A stretch of DNA of 64,000 nt from Pseudomonas sp. AN-1 (GCF_034057115.1 NZ_CP139195.1:372001-436000), one strand, 5' to 3'. Shown: positions 24,131 through 33,741, counted from the first letter of the stretch. Program-made: numbers and translations. The notes: generated by a model from the letters alone, not told the origin.

Positions 24131-24646
24131 TTAGAAGCTGTCAGTGGAAGTGAACAGGCCGACGCGCAGGCCTTCGGCACTGTAGATCTCGCGGCCATCG
24201 ACGCTGACGGTGCCGTCGGCGATGCCGAGGATCAGCGAGCGACTGATGGTGCGCTTGATGTGGATGTTGTAGGTGACCTTCTTGGCGGTCGGCAAGACCT
24301 GGCCGAAGAATTTCACTTCGCCCGAGCCGAGGGCGCGGCCGCGGCCGGGGTTGCCCTGCCAGCCCAGGTAGAAGCCGACCAGCTGCCACATGGCGTCCAG
24401 GCCCAGGCAGCCGGGCATCACCGGGTCGCCCTCGAAGTGGCAGGCGAAGAACCACAGGTCCGGGTTGATGTCGAGCTCGGCCACGATTTCGCCTTTGCCG
24501 TACTTGCCGCCGGTCTCGCTGATGTGAACGATGCGATCGATCATCAGCATGTTGGGGGCGGGCAGTTGCGCGTTACCCGGGCCGAACAGTTCACCGCGGC
24601 TGCAGCTGAGCAGTTCTTCCCGAGTGAAGGCGTTTTGTTTGGTCAT
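24131..24646 (-). CDS. fabA: 3-Hydroxydecanoyl-ACP dehydratase/isomerase
   Basis: 171 aa. The active-site region [20 protein letters not shown] holds the catalytic His and Asp of the hot-dog dehydratase. It dehydrates 3-hydroxydecanoyl-ACP and isomerises the product to cis-3-decenoyl-ACP, the branch point to unsaturated lipids. An AGGAGCTCGC stretch lies just upstream of the ATG at 24646. In Pseudomonas the operon is controlled by DesT; no clear DesT site was identified here. Confidence 0.96.
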   Translation of the reverse strand: MTKQNAFTREELLSCSRGELFGPGNAQLPAPNMLMIDRIVHISETGGKYGKGEIVAELDINPDLWFFACHFEGDPVMPGCLGLDAMWQLVGFYLGWQGNPGRGRALGSGEVKFFGQVLPTAKKVTYNIHIKRTISRSLILGIADGTVSVDGREIYSAEGLRVGLFTSTDSF

Positions 24647-24852
24647 GCGAGCTCCTCGACGGTCCCTGAGCGCAGGGGGCAGATCTTTTCTGGCCTCGCC
24701 CCTCCCGGGGGGAGCGCGGCTTTGGTCTGGTTATAGACTATGGCCAGGTGATGAAAGTCACAGGCCGACCGGGGGCATTCTGCGACGAATGACTGCCAGC
24801 CAAGACTGTGCGGGTGCAAGCCTGCCGCATTTCGCACCTTTTCGCCAGCCGT

Positions 24853-26763
24853 CTATGGTCGGTTGTGCACCCAGCGCTGCAGGATGGCCCGCAGGTCCGA
24901 GCGCTTGAAGGGCTTGGCCAGGTAGTCGTTCATCCCGGCTGCCAGGCAGGCCTCGCGGTCGCCCTGCAGGGCATTGGCGGTCAGGGCGATGATCGGCGTG
25001 TGGCGGTTCGGTCCGTCGCTGTCACGGATCTGCCGGGTGGCGCTGAGACCGTCGAGGTCGGGCAGCCGGCAGTCCATCAGGATGGCCGCGAAGGGCTGCT
25101 CGGCGACGGCCTGCAGCGCCTGCCGGCCGCTGCCGACCAGCTGGGGAGTGAAGCCGAGGCTGCGCAGGATGGCCTCGATCACCGTCTGGTTGACCGGGTT
25201 GTCCTCCACCAGCAGCACATGCTGGCCGCCGCCCTGTGTCGCCTCGCTGTCCAGCAGCACCTGCTCGTCGGCATGGCGGTAGCGCCAGGGCAGGGGCAGT
25301 TCCAGGGTGAAGGTCGAGCCCTCGCCGATGGTGCTCTCCGCATGCAGGCCGCCGCCCATGTGCTCGGCCAGGGTGCGGGCGATGGACAGGCCTAGGCCGG
25401 TGCCGCCGTAGCGGCGCGAGGTGGAGGTGTCGGCCTGCTCGAAGGCGTCGAACATGTGCTGCAGGCGTTCGGGGGCGATGCCGATGCCGGTATCGCGCAC
25501 GGCGATGGTCAGCCAGAGCATCTGCTGCTGGTCGAGCACCTGCCAGCGTGCGGTCACGCCGACGTGGCCCTGCTCGGTGAACTTCAGGGCGTTGCCGATC
25601 AGGTTGACCAGGATCTGCCGCAGGCGGGTGGGGTCGCCGCGGACCTCGAACTGCTCCAGGCCGGGCTGGATGTCCAGATGCAGCTCCAGGCCGCGCTGCT
25701 GGGCGCTGGGGCGGAACACCTGCACCGAGTTGGTGAGCAGCTCGTCCAGCGGGAAGGGAATGTGCTCCAGCTCCAGCGAGCCACGCTCGATGCGCGAGAA
25801 GTCGAGGATGTCGTTGATCACCTTGAGCAGGTGTTCGGTGGACTCGGTGGCCAGCGCGGTGTACTCGGCCTGCTCGCCGGTCTGCGTGGTGGTCTCCAGC
25901 AGCTGCAGCATGCCCAGCACGCCGTTCATCGGCGTGCGCAGTTCGTGGCTCATCATCGCCAGGAAGTCCGACTTGGCGCGGCTGGCCTGCTCGGCTTCCT
26001 CGCGGGCGGCGACCAGTTGGGCGATGCTGCGCTGCTGCTCGATCTGGGCCTGCTCCAGTCCGGCGGCCAGCAGGTTGATGTGGCGCGCCAGATCGCCGAT
26101 CTCGCCATGGTCGGCCACCGGCAGTTCGGCCTGGTAGTCGCCTTCCTTGATCGCCTGCAGCGCCCGGCCCATGGCATGGATCGGTTCCGACAGGCTGCGC
26201 GCCAGGCGGTAGGCGAGCAGCAGGGTCAGCGTCAGCGCCAGCAGCGCCAGCAGGCCGGCGCGCAGGAAGATCTGTGTCTGGCGGCGGTCGAAGGCCTCGT
26301 CGGTCATGCCGACCACCACCCGGCCCAGGCGCTCCTCGGCCGGTTCGCGCGCCGCCAGCGGCGGGCTGAGCAGGAAGGGATCGTCGAGGCGGACCTGCTG
26401 GCGGAGGATGTCGGCCTCGAACACCTCGATCCGCGCATCGCGCCCGCCCTGGGCGCGCTCGACGTAGGCGAGCACTTCGCCGGTCCGGTCGTGCACCTCG
26501 ATGAAACGCACATGGGGGATGTCGAGGCTGGCCCGCAGCAGGCCCTCGAGGATCGGGATGTTGCCGGAGATCACCCCGTACTCGGTGGCCGGGGCCAACT
26601 GGTCGGCGATCAGCTGGCCGGTCTGGGTCAGCTCGGCGTGCAGGTCCTGCAGGCGCGAGTAGGCGAGGTAACCGGTCAGCAGCAGGGTCAGCAGCAGCGC
26701 CGGGCCGAGGCTGATGGCCAGGGTGCGGGTACGGATGTCGCTGTGGCGCCAGCGCAGCATCAT
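24853..26763 (-). CDS. Hybrid sensor histidine kinase, GacS/BarA-like (PA1611 type)
   Basis: 636 aa from the ATG at 26763, overlapping the upstream gene by 4 bp (ATGA). Domains: TM1 about 15-36; periplasmic sensor 37-165 resembling the GacS/BarA sensor domain (DUF2222), with ELTQTGQLIADQLAPATEYG; TM2 about 167-188; HAMP 189-245; HisKA with phospho-acceptor His273 in MMSHELRTPMNG; HATPase with NLIGNALKF, DTGIGIAPERL and GGTGLGLSIA; C-terminal receiver from about 510 with phospho-acceptor Asp in ILMDCRLPDLDG. There is no Hpt domain, so it needs an outside phosphotransfer partner. Its place beside fabA matches the P. aeruginosa kinase PA1611. Confidence 0.9.
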   Translation of the reverse strand: MMLRWRHSDIRTRTLAISLGPALLLTLLLTGYLAYSRLQDLHAELTQTGQLIADQLAPATEYGVISGNIPILEGLLRASLDIPHVRFIEVHDRTGEVLAYVERAQGGRDARIEVFEADILRQQVRLDDPFLLSPPLAAREPAEERLGRVVVGMTDEAFDRRQTQIFLRAGLLALLALTLTLLLAYRLARSLSEPIHAMGRALQAIKEGDYQAELPVADHGEIGDLARHINLLAAGLEQAQIEQQRSIAQLVAAREEAEQASRAKSDFLAMMSHELRTPMNGVLGMLQLLETTTQTGEQAEYTALATESTEHLLKVINDILDFSRIERGSLELEHIPFPLDELLTNSVQVFRPSAQQRGLELHLDIQPGLEQFEVRGDPTRLRQILVNLIGNALKFTEQGHVGVTARWQVLDQQQMLWLTIAVRDTGIGIAPERLQHMFDAFEQADTSTSRRYGGTGLGLSIARTLAEHMGGGLHAESTIGEGSTFTLELPLPWRYRHADEQVLLDSEATQGGGQHVLLVEDNPVNQTVIEAILRSLGFTPQLVGSGRQALQAVAEQPFAAILMDCRLPDLDGLSATRQIRDSDGPNRHTPIIALTANALQGDREACLAAGMNDYLAKPFKRSDLRAILQRWVHNRP

Positions 26764-27653
26764 GGCAGGCTCTCCCATTGCTGCAGGCGCAGCGCCTGGT
26801 CGCGGTCGTCGCTGAGTTCCACGCCCAGGGAGCGTGCCACCTGCGGGTTGCTGAGCACCTTGAAGTGCTGCGGGTAGGCCTCGCGCGGCCAGTGCTGCGG
26901 CGCCAGCGAGAGCAGCCGGTCGAGCTCGTTGAGCCAGTCCTGCTGGTCGCTGTAGCTGCTGCTCAGGCTGCCGGCGCGGATGAACGCCGCGGTCGGTCCG
27001 ATCAGCGCCAGTCGGCGCCCGTAGCTGGCCAGCAGCACGCCCTTGATGGTGCCTGGGTTGTACAGCGCGGGGTCGTCGACGCCCAGCAGCACGTCGCTGC
27101 CGTCGAGCAGTCGGTTGAGCGGGCGGCTGTCGCGGGTGTCCGGCCAGTACCAGGTGGTGATGGCGAGGCCCTGGGCGGCGGCCAGGCGGCGCAGTTCGTT
27201 GACCAGGAAGCGGCTGTCGTCGCCGTACAGCAGGCCGACCCGGCGTGCCTGCGGCAGCAACTGGCGGATCAGGCGCAACTGGCGGGACGGGGCCGGATCG
27301 CTCCACAGCAGGGTCAGGTGGGGCGGGCGGCTGTCGCCGAGACGCCGGAAGGCCTGCACACGGCTGATCTGCATCACCAGGGTCGGTGGTCCGCCCGGGG
27401 TGCCGAGCCGCCAGTCCAGCGCATCGGCGCCGAGCAGCACCAGGCGGCTGTCGGCGGGCAGGGACTCCGGGCTGGTCAGCGCCGAGGTATGCACGAAGCG
27501 CACCCGGTCATCCGGGCGGCGTGTCGCCAGGTCGTCGACGAAGCGCTGCAGGGCCGGGGTATCGTTGCTGGCGGCGACCAGGATATCGGTCGCCTGGGCC
27601 AGCGCCGAAGCGGCCAGCAGGCAGAGGAGGGCGAGCGCTTGCAATAATCTCAT
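26760..27653 (-). CDS. Periplasmic ABC-type substrate-binding protein
   Basis: About 297 aa. The ATG at 27653 (MRLLQALALLCLLAASALAQ) gives a good signal peptide, but its ribosome site is too close; a GTG at 27671 adds six residues. There is no lipobox, so it is periplasmic. The mature chain has two alpha/beta lobes (ILVAASNDTPALQRFVDDLA, RRVGLLYGDDSRFLVNELRR, ALIGPTAAFIRAGSLSSSYS), like the uncharacterised ABC substrate-binding family of DUF534/TrpX type. No permease or ATPase gene is nearby. It sits between a TonB receptor and a kinase, so a sensing role is more likely than import. Confidence 0.7.
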   Translation of the reverse strand: MRLLQALALLCLLAASALAQATDILVAASNDTPALQRFVDDLATRRPDDRVRFVHTSALTSPESLPADSRLVLLGADALDWRLGTPGGPPTLVMQISRVQAFRRLGDSRPPHLTLLWSDPAPSRQLRLIRQLLPQARRVGLLYGDDSRFLVNELRRLAAAQGLAITTWYWPDTRDSRPLNRLLDGSDVLLGVDDPALYNPGTIKGVLLASYGRRLALIGPTAAFIRAGSLSSSYSDQQDWLNELDRLLSLAPQHWPREAYPQHFKVLSNPQVARSLGVELSDDRDQALRLQQWESLP

Positions 27654-27674
27654 CCTTGAGTACGGGCGCACGGG

Positions 27675-29828
27675 TCAGAGCTCGAATCCGGCGGAGAGCC
27701 AGAGTACGCGGCGCTCATCATACATATTGTCGGACCAGCCGAGGGGCTCGTCGTCCAGGCGTTGTTGCACGACACCGGCCAGCTCCAGCTGGCTGCTGCC
27801 CAGCTGCAGGCGCTTGGCCAGGCGCAGGTCGAGGCGCTCGAAGCGGTATTCGTTGAGCAGGTCGGCGCCGTAATAGAAGACGGAACTCGACCAGCCGCGG
27901 CCCCAGTCGTGCAGCCAGCTGGCCGAGCCGCTGTGGCGCGGGGTCAGTCGCTCGTCGTGGCGATGGCTGGCCTCCAGTTCGATGTAGGCCTGGCTCAGGC
28001 GCAGGCGGTCGCGCAGCCCCAGGCGCCAGTCCAGCTCGCTCTCGATGCCGCGCAGGCGCAGACGGTGGTCGTTGCTCGGCTCGAACCGCTCGAGGGTCAG
28101 GGTCTCGCTGATCAGGCCGCCGATCTCGTCGTGGAACAGCTTCACGTCCAGGTTCAGGCCGAGGTCGGCAAAGTGGCCGTGGTAGCCCAGCTCGCGCGAG
28201 CGCATGTGCTCCTGGCCGAGCTCGCCGGTGCCGCGGGCGCTGGCGAAATACAGCGCCTCGCCCATGCCCAGGGCGGCCGGACGCAGGTCCCGGACCCGGT
28301 AATGCCAGTCGGCGTAGTTCTCGAACATGTCCGGCGAGCGCACCGCCTCGGAGTAGACGGCGCGCAGGCTGTGCGCCGGGGTGATCAGGTAGTTGAGCGC
28401 CAGGCGCGGCGACAGCGAGTCGCCGGCGCTGCTGTCGTGCTCGTAGAGGGCGCCGCCCTGCAGCAGCCAGTGGCGGTCGAGCTGCCACTCGAACTGGCCG
28501 AAGCCGCGGGCGATGTCCTTGCTGCGCCGGCCGCCCAGGTAGGTCTCGCCGTCGGCGCTGTCATGACGATAGCTCAGGCCGCTGACCAGGCGCAGGCTGT
28601 CGGACAGGCTGAGGGTATCCTGCAGCTCGAGGTCGAAGCGGTTTTCCCGGGTGTCCTCGTTGATCAGGCCGCAGCTGTGGGCCACGTTGCCGGTGGCGGG
28701 ATCGAAGGTGCTCGCCACCTGGCCGATGAACTGGCTGGCCAGGGTCGTCTGCTCGGGTGTGCCGGGCGGCGGGGTGAAGTCGTTGCGCGCCAGGTTTCGG
28801 AACAGCGCCTTGACATAGGCCGGCGAGGAGGCCCACAGCTGGTGCAGTTGCGGGCTGAACCCGACCTGGGCCTCGCAGGCGCGCCACTCGCGCAGGCGCT
28901 CCCAGTGCTGCAGCGAGCTCTGCACCTGCAGGCGGTGGTCGGCGTTCAGGTCGAGGTTCCAGCGCAGGCTGGCGGCATAGTCGCGGGCGCGCACGTCGGC
29001 CGCCTCGTCGGCCTCGCCCGGCTGGGCGGCGATCGGGAACACCGACTCGTAGCTGTTCGGCGCCTGGTTGGTGCCCTCCTTGAGCGCCAGTTGCCAGTCC
29101 AGCGACTGGCGCGGATCGAGATCCTGCTGCACGCGCAGGTTGAGGCGATTGAGGCGGCGATCGTCACGCGCCGGGCTGCCGTCGCGCTCGTGGTCGAAGC
29201 CCTCGTCGTGCCAGCCGGACAGCGACAGGCGCAGGTTGCCGCCGTCCCAGCCGTTGCCCTGGCTGGCATACCAGTCGGCGATGCCGCGCTCGCCGCGGGT
29301 GATCTTCAGGCGGGTGCCGTGGGTGTCGCGCGGTGCGCGGGTGAAGATGCTGACCACCGCCATCAGCGCGTTGGCGCCATAGCTGACCGTGTTGGGGCCG
29401 CGGAACACCTCGATGCGCTCGATGTCCTCGATGGCCACCGGGATGTCGCTCCAGTCGACCCGGGCCAGGCCCGAGTGGTACACCGAGCGGCCATCCACCA
29501 GCACCTGCAGGCGGCGAGCCTGGGCGGCGTTGCTGCCGTGGTAGTTGACCGTGGTCAGGTTGCCGTCAGGCACCACCAGCATGCCCGGCACCAGGCGCAG
29601 CAGTTCCGGCAGCTCGCGGGCGCCGCTGGCGCGGATCAGCTCGCGGTCGAGCACGGTGACGCTGCCGGGGACCTCGGCGGGCGACTGCTGCAGGCGCGTG
29701 GCGGTGAGCACCTCCGGCAGGTCCGCCGCGCCGACGAACAGATCCTCGGCCGCCGCCGCGCCGGCGAGCAGGCCGAGAGATAGCGCCAGCGTTGTGCGCA
29801 GGGGGGCGGACACGTACGGTGTCTCCAT
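27675..29828 (-). CDS. TonB-dependent outer membrane receptor
   Basis: 717 aa from the ATG at 29828 (METPYVSAPLRTT). Signal peptide to about residue 27 (AAAA|EDLF). Possible TonB box PEVLTATR (about 38-45). The plug runs from about 48 to 155, with LPELLRLVPGM, LQVLVDGRSVYHSG and IERIEVFRGPNTVSYGANA; the rest is a 22-strand barrel ending in a C-terminal aromatic strand (VLWLSAGFEL). It has one pair of cysteines in an extracellular loop. The ligand is unknown: no Fur box and no siderophore genes are present. It is the first gene of a unit with the binding protein (21-bp gap) and the hybrid kinase. Confidence 0.85.
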   Translation of the reverse strand: METPYVSAPLRTTLALSLGLLAGAAAAEDLFVGAADLPEVLTATRLQQSPAEVPGSVTVLDRELIRASGARELPELLRLVPGMLVVPDGNLTTVNYHGSNAAQARRLQVLVDGRSVYHSGLARVDWSDIPVAIEDIERIEVFRGPNTVSYGANALMAVVSIFTRAPRDTHGTRLKITRGERGIADWYASQGNGWDGGNLRLSLSGWHDEGFDHERDGSPARDDRRLNRLNLRVQQDLDPRQSLDWQLALKEGTNQAPNSYESVFPIAAQPGEADEAADVRARDYAASLRWNLDLNADHRLQVQSSLQHWERLREWRACEAQVGFSPQLHQLWASSPAYVKALFRNLARNDFTPPPGTPEQTTLASQFIGQVASTFDPATGNVAHSCGLINEDTRENRFDLELQDTLSLSDSLRLVSGLSYRHDSADGETYLGGRRSKDIARGFGQFEWQLDRHWLLQGGALYEHDSSAGDSLSPRLALNYLITPAHSLRAVYSEAVRSPDMFENYADWHYRVRDLRPAALGMGEALYFASARGTGELGQEHMRSRELGYHGHFADLGLNLDVKLFHDEIGGLISETLTLERFEPSNDHRLRLRGIESELDWRLGLRDRLRLSQAYIELEASHRHDERLTPRHSGSASWLHDWGRGWSSSVFYYGADLLNEYRFERLDLRLAKRLQLGSSQLELAGVVQQRLDDEPLGWSDNMYDERRVLWLSAGFEL

Positions 29829-29919
29829 TCGGACTCGAGCGGCGCGCATGTTACCCGAGGGCGCGCGTTCTGCCAGCACGACCTCGTCACGGTGTGCTGG
29901 TCGACCGGCGGTCGCCCCG

Positions 29920-29925
29920 TATAAT
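29920..29925 (+). promoter_or_regulatory. Candidate -10 element for gpsA
   Basis: An exact TATAAT lies 38 bp before the gpsA ATG. No good -35 box is seen at the expected distance. Confidence 0.4.
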
Positions 29926-29963
29926 GCAGCGATTGCCGAGTGGCGACCCGATATGGATGGAAC

Positions 29964-30986
29964 ATGACTGAGCAGCAACCGATTGCCGTGCTCGGCGGCG
30001 GCAGCTTCGGCACCGCCCTGGCCAACCTGCTGGCGGAGAACGGCCAGCGCGTGCGCCTGTGGATGCGCGACGAGGCCCAGGCCGAGGCGATCCGCAGCAC
30101 CGGCGAGAATCCGCGCTACCTCAAGGGCATCAAGGTGCACGCCGTGGTCGAGCCGGTCAGCGACCTGGCCGCCACCCTGCAGGCCTGCGAGCTGGTGTTC
30201 GTCGTGCTGCCGTCCTCGGCCCTGCGCGCCGCGCTGCAGCCGGTGGCCGGCCTGCTCGCCGGCAAGCTGCTGGTCAGCACCACCAAGGGCATCGAGGCGG
30301 ATACCTTCAAGCTGATGAGCCAGATCCTCGAGGAGATCGCCCCGCAGGCGCGCATCGGCGTGCTGTCCGGGCCGAACCTGGCGCGCGAGATCGCCGAGCA
30401 TGCGCTCACTGCCACGGTGATCGCCAGCGAGGACGAGGAGCTGTGCCGGCGCGTGCAGCAGGTGCTGCACGGCCGTACCTTCCGCGTGTATGCCAGCCGC
30501 GACCGCTTCGGCGTCGAGCTGGGCGGGGCGCTGAAGAACGTCTACGCCATCATGTCCGGCATGGCCGCCGCGCTGGGCATGGGCGAGAACACCAAGAGCA
30601 TGCTGATCACCCGCGCGCTGGCGGAGATGACCCGCTTCGCCGTGCGCATGGGCGCCAACCCGATGACCTTCCTCGGTCTGGCCGGGGTGGGCGACCTGAT
30701 CGTCACCTGCTCCTCGCCGAAGAGCCGCAACTACCAGGTCGGCTTCGCGCTGGGGCAGGGGCTGAGCCTCGAGGAGGCGGTGTCGCGTCTGGGCGAGGTG
30801 GCCGAGGGGGTCAACACCATCCGCGTGCTCAAGGCCCGCGCCGACCAGCTCGGCGTCTACATGCCGTTGGTCGCCGGCCTGCATGCCATACTTTTCGAGG
30901 GCCGCACTTTGCAGCAGGTGATCGGCCTGCTGATGTCCGGCGAGCCGAAGACCGATGTCGATTTCATTTCCGCCAGTGATTTCTGA
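29964..30986 (+). CDS. gpsA: NAD(P)-dependent glycerol-3-phosphate dehydrogenase
   Basis: 340 aa from the ATG at 29964 ([16 protein letters not shown]), with GGATGGA upstream; the longer frame start is rejected because the Rossmann motif [10 protein letters not shown] belongs near residue 10. Other marks: [18 protein letters not shown] and [10 protein letters not shown] with the catalytic lysine. It reduces dihydroxyacetone phosphate to sn-glycerol 3-phosphate for phospholipid synthesis. It leads a run of forward genes with short gaps or overlaps. Confidence 0.95.
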   Translation: MTEQQPIAVLGGGSFGTALANLLAENGQRVRLWMRDEAQAEAIRSTGENPRYLKGIKVHAVVEPVSDLAATLQACELVFVVLPSSALRAALQPVAGLLAGKLLVSTTKGIEADTFKLMSQILEEIAPQARIGVLSGPNLAREIAEHALTATVIASEDEELCRRVQQVLHGRTFRVYASRDRFGVELGGALKNVYAIMSGMAAALGMGENTKSMLITRALAEMTRFAVRMGANPMTFLGLAGVGDLIVTCSSPKSRNYQVGFALGQGLSLEEAVSRLGEVAEGVNTIRVLKARADQLGVYMPLVAGLHAILFEGRTLQQVIGLLMSGEPKTDVDFISASDF

Positions 30987-30999
30987 GGGAGCGCGTTGC

Positions 31000-31497
31000 A
31001 TGTCCGATGACAAACAGAGTCGTGAAGGCCTGATCCTGCGGGTGCTGTGGATGGTGCTGTTCGCCATCGTCTGGCAGCTCGCCGAGCTGGTGCTGGTGGC
31101 CGTGGTCCTGCTGCAGCTGGTCCTGCGCCTGATCAACGGCGCGCCCAGCCGCGCGCTGATGGATTTCGGCGATGGCCTCAGCCAGTACCTGGCGCAGATC
31201 GGTCGTTTCGGCTGCTTCCACAGCGACGAGAAGCCCTGGCCGTTCGCCGACTGGCCGGCGCCCCGCGAGGCGCAGGGCGAGGGCGCCCGGCCGCTGACCC
31301 CGGCTCCTGTCGTGGCGCCGGCGGCTGCCGCATCCGCAGCCGTTGTCCCGGTTGCGGCCAGTACGCCGGCCGAGGCGCCGGTTGCCGAGTCCGCTGCCGA
31401 GGCCACCGAAACGCCGTCCGGGACGGACCAGGCCGCTCCGGCTCCCGAGGCCGGCAAGGCGGACGGCCCGGATGCGCCGGCGGAGCCCCGGGCATGA
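31000..31497 (+). CDS. DUF4389 membrane protein with Ala/Pro-rich tail
   Basis: 165 aa from the ATG at 31000 (MSDDKQSREGLILRV), with GAGGGAG upstream. One long hydrophobic segment (about 12-45) and the conserved GDGLSQYLAQIGRFGCFHSDEKPWPF motif define DUF4389. From about residue 95 the chain is low-complexity Ala/Pro/Glu and probably disordered. Function unknown. It lies 13 bp after gpsA and overlaps sixA by 4 bp. Confidence 0.75.
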   Translation: MSDDKQSREGLILRVLWMVLFAIVWQLAELVLVAVVLLQLVLRLINGAPSRALMDFGDGLSQYLAQIGRFGCFHSDEKPWPFADWPAPREAQGEGARPLTPAPVVAPAAAASAAVVPVAASTPAEAPVAESAAEATETPSGTDQAAPAPEAGKADGPDAPAEPRA

Positions 31498-31961
31498 GGC
31501 TGTGGCTGCTGCGCCACGGCCAGGCCGGCCCCTACGTGCGCACCGGCGACCACCTGCGCGAGCTGACCGAGCGCGGCCGCACCGAGGCCCTGCATGCCGC
31601 CGGCCACCTGCTCGGCGAGCCGCTGGATGCCATCCTGGTCAGCCCCTACGTGCGCGCCCAGCAGACCGCCGAGCTGGTGCACGAGGCCCTCGGCCGCGAG
31701 CCGGCGCTGCATACCGTCGACGGCATCACCCCCGACGACGACCCGCGCGCCGCCCTGGCCATGCTCGCCGGACGCCGCGAGCAGAACCTGCTGGTGGTCA
31801 CCCACATGCCGCTGGTCGGTGCCCTGGCCGGTCTGCTGGTGCACGGCCACCTGCAGCAGCCGGTGACCTTCAATACCGCCAGCCTGGCCCTGCTCGAGGG
31901 CGACATGGCCCTGGCCGGGCTGATGGACCTGCGCGCCCTGTACCATCCGCCGGAGCGCTGA
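31494..31961 (+). CDS. sixA: Phosphohistidine phosphatase
   Basis: 155 aa; the ATG overlaps the DUF4389 stop (ATGA). It begins with the histidine phosphatase signature LLRHGQA (residues 5-11) and has SPYVRAQQTAE and THMPLVG (second catalytic His). SixA removes phosphate from histidine in phosphotransfer proteins such as Hpt domains or PTS NPr. Length fits the short SixA family with no extra domain. Confidence 0.85.
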   Translation: MRLWLLRHGQAGPYVRTGDHLRELTERGRTEALHAAGHLLGEPLDAILVSPYVRAQQTAELVHEALGREPALHTVDGITPDDDPRAALAMLAGRREQNLLVVTHMPLVGALAGLLVHGHLQQPVTFNTASLALLEGDMALAGLMDLRALYHPPER

Positions 31962-31968
31962 GACGACC

Positions 31969-32832
31969 ATGACCGTCGCCGTCGAGGAAATCCGCCTCAA
32001 CCTGCCGCACATCGAACTGGCCGCCCATCTCTATGGTCCCGAGGACGGCCAGCCGGTGCTGGCACTGCACGGCTGGCTGGACAACGCCATGAGCTTCGCC
32101 CGCCTGGCGCCGCGTCTGCCCGGCCTGCGCATCGTCGCCCTCGACCTGGCCGGCCATGGCCACTCCGGGCACCGCGCTGCCGGCGCCAGCTACCAGCTGT
32201 GGGACTACGCGCTGGACGTGCTGGCGGTGGCCGACCAGCTCGGCTGGCAGCGCTTCGCCCTGCTCGGCCACTCGCTGGGCGCCATCGTCGCCACCCTGCT
32301 GGCCGGCGCCGTACCCGAGCGCATCGAGCGGCTGGCACTGATCGACGGCATGTTCCCGCTGACCCACGAGCCGGAGCAGGCGCCGCACAAGCTCGGCGAG
32401 GCGCTCCGGGCCCAGCTGGCGCTGCGCGACAAGCGCCGCCCGGTGTACGCCAGCGTCGAGCGGGCGGTGGAGGCGCGCCTGCGCGGCGGCTCCCCGCTCA
32501 GCCACGAGGCCGCCGAACTGCTCGCCAGCCGCGGCCTGACGGCGGTGGCCGGCGGCTATACCTGGCGCACCGATCCGCGGCTGACCCTGCCTTCGCCGCT
32601 GCGCCTGACCCGTGCCCACGCCGAGGCCTTCGTGCGCGCCGTGCGCTGTCCGGTCGACCTGGTGCTGGCCGAACAGGGCCTGCCGGTACAGCGCGGCGAA
32701 TGGCTGGCGCTGCTCGACAGCCTGCCGGTGCGCGTGCACCGCGTGCCAGGCGGTCATCACCTGCACCTGGACGACGAGGCCGGCGCGCAGGCGGTTGCAG
32801 ACTGTTTCAAAGCCCTGTCCGCCGCGCCTTGA
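31969..32832 (+). CDS. Alpha/beta hydrolase
   Basis: 287 aa. Oxyanion segment LHGWLDNAMSF, DLAGHGHSGH, nucleophile elbow GHSLGA (Ser) and a late histidine (GGHHLHLDD) give the Ser-Asp-His triad. It is of the general esterase/lipase or MhpC-like type; the substrate is not predictable. It follows sixA by 7 bp, likely the same transcript. Confidence 0.8.
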   Translation: MTVAVEEIRLNLPHIELAAHLYGPEDGQPVLALHGWLDNAMSFARLAPRLPGLRIVALDLAGHGHSGHRAAGASYQLWDYALDVLAVADQLGWQRFALLGHSLGAIVATLLAGAVPERIERLALIDGMFPLTHEPEQAPHKLGEALRAQLALRDKRRPVYASVERAVEARLRGGSPLSHEAAELLASRGLTAVAGGYTWRTDPRLTLPSPLRLTRAHAEAFVRAVRCPVDLVLAEQGLPVQRGEWLALLDSLPVRVHRVPGGHHLHLDDEAGAQAVADCFKALSAAP

Positions 32833-32883
32833 CTTGTGCCGGCCAACTGTCGAGGCTGAGCGGCATCGCAAGGGAGAAACTGC

Positions 32884-33741
32884 ATGACCGAGCTGTACAC
32901 CGCTGCGCCGGCCGGCGCGGGCGGGTCGCCGAGGGGCGCCTGGCGCCGCCTGCCGCTGATCGCCAGTCTGGCCATCCTGCCGGCCTGGGCCGAGGTGCCG
33001 GGCAGCCAGGACCTGGAGATCCTGCCGCGTTTCCCGCGCGCGGAGATCGTCGACTACCGGGTGCAGGACAACGTCGAGCGCATCTATCCGCAGAGCGCCC
33101 TGCGCCGCATCAGCGGCCGCCTGCGCGTGGATGCCGAGATCGATGTGGTCGGCCGCCTCAGCGCGCTGACCTACGAACTGCCGCAGGGCCACGGCAGCGC
33201 CGACGCCTTCGCCCAGGCGCGCACCGCCCTGCTGGCCCTGGACGCGCGTCCGCTGCACTGGTGCGAGGGGCGCGAGTGCGGCGCTAGCAGCCTGTGGGCC
33301 AACAACGTGTTCGGCAACGCGCGCCTGTACGGCCCGGACGAGCAGCAGGCCTATCTGCTGCTGCAGCTCGCCGCGCCGCGCCAGGACAGCCTGCTGGCGC
33401 TGTACGCCATCACCCGCGGCACCCGCCGCGGCTACCTGCACGTCGAGCTGCTGGAGGCCAATGCGCCGCAGGGCGAGCATCTGCCCAACGCCGAGACCCT
33501 GCTGCGCCAGCTCAAGGATGCCGGCGTGCTCGAGCTGGCGCAGCTGCCCGCCGAGCCGGCCGATCCCTGGCTGGCGCTGCTGGCGCGCGCCCTGCGCCTG
33601 GATACCGGCGTGCGCCTGCTGCTCGGCGGCCAGGCCGCCCCGGCCTGGCGCGAGGCGCTGATCGAGCGCGGCACCCGCGCTGCCCGGCTGGAAAGCGAGC
33701 CGGGCGAGGCGCCGGGTCTGCGCCTGGAGTGGCTGCGTTGA
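32884..33741 (+). CDS. DUF4892 envelope protein
   Basis: 285 aa, ATG after AAGGGAGAAACTGC. A hydrophobic segment at about 22-37 (LPLIASLAILPAWA) acts as a signal sequence after a long, Gly-rich N-region. The mature part matches DUF4892: GSQDLEILPRFPRAEIVDY, then WCEGRECGASSLWANNVF with two cysteines that could pair. An OmpA-like C-terminal part is not evident. Periplasmic protein of unknown role. Confidence 0.75.
   Translation: MTELYTAAPAGAGGSPRGAWRRLPLIASLAILPAWAEVPGSQDLEILPRFPRAEIVDYRVQDNVERIYPQSALRRISGRLRVDAEIDVVGRLSALTYELPQGHGSADAFAQARTALLALDARPLHWCEGRECGASSLWANNVFGNARLYGPDEQQAYLLLQLAAPRQDSLLALYAITRGTRRGYLHVELLEANAPQGEHLPNAETLLRQLKDAGVLELAQLPAEPADPWLALLARALRLDTGVRLLLGGQAAPAWREALIERGTRAARLESEPGEAPGLRLEWLR

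Noticed and set aside
24647-24852. DesT/FabR operator in the fabA upstream region
   Set aside because: No clear palindrome at the expected place; the AT-richer stretch near 24730-24760 may be a promoter but the match is weak.
29829-29963. Fur box upstream of the TonB receptor
   Set aside because: No AT-rich GATAAT-like repeats are present, so iron control is not supported.
29829-32012. N-terminal extension of the TonB receptor frame by about 728 codons
   Set aside because: The frame is open, but the sequence is antisense to gpsA, DUF4389 and sixA; the signal peptide at 29828 marks the true start.
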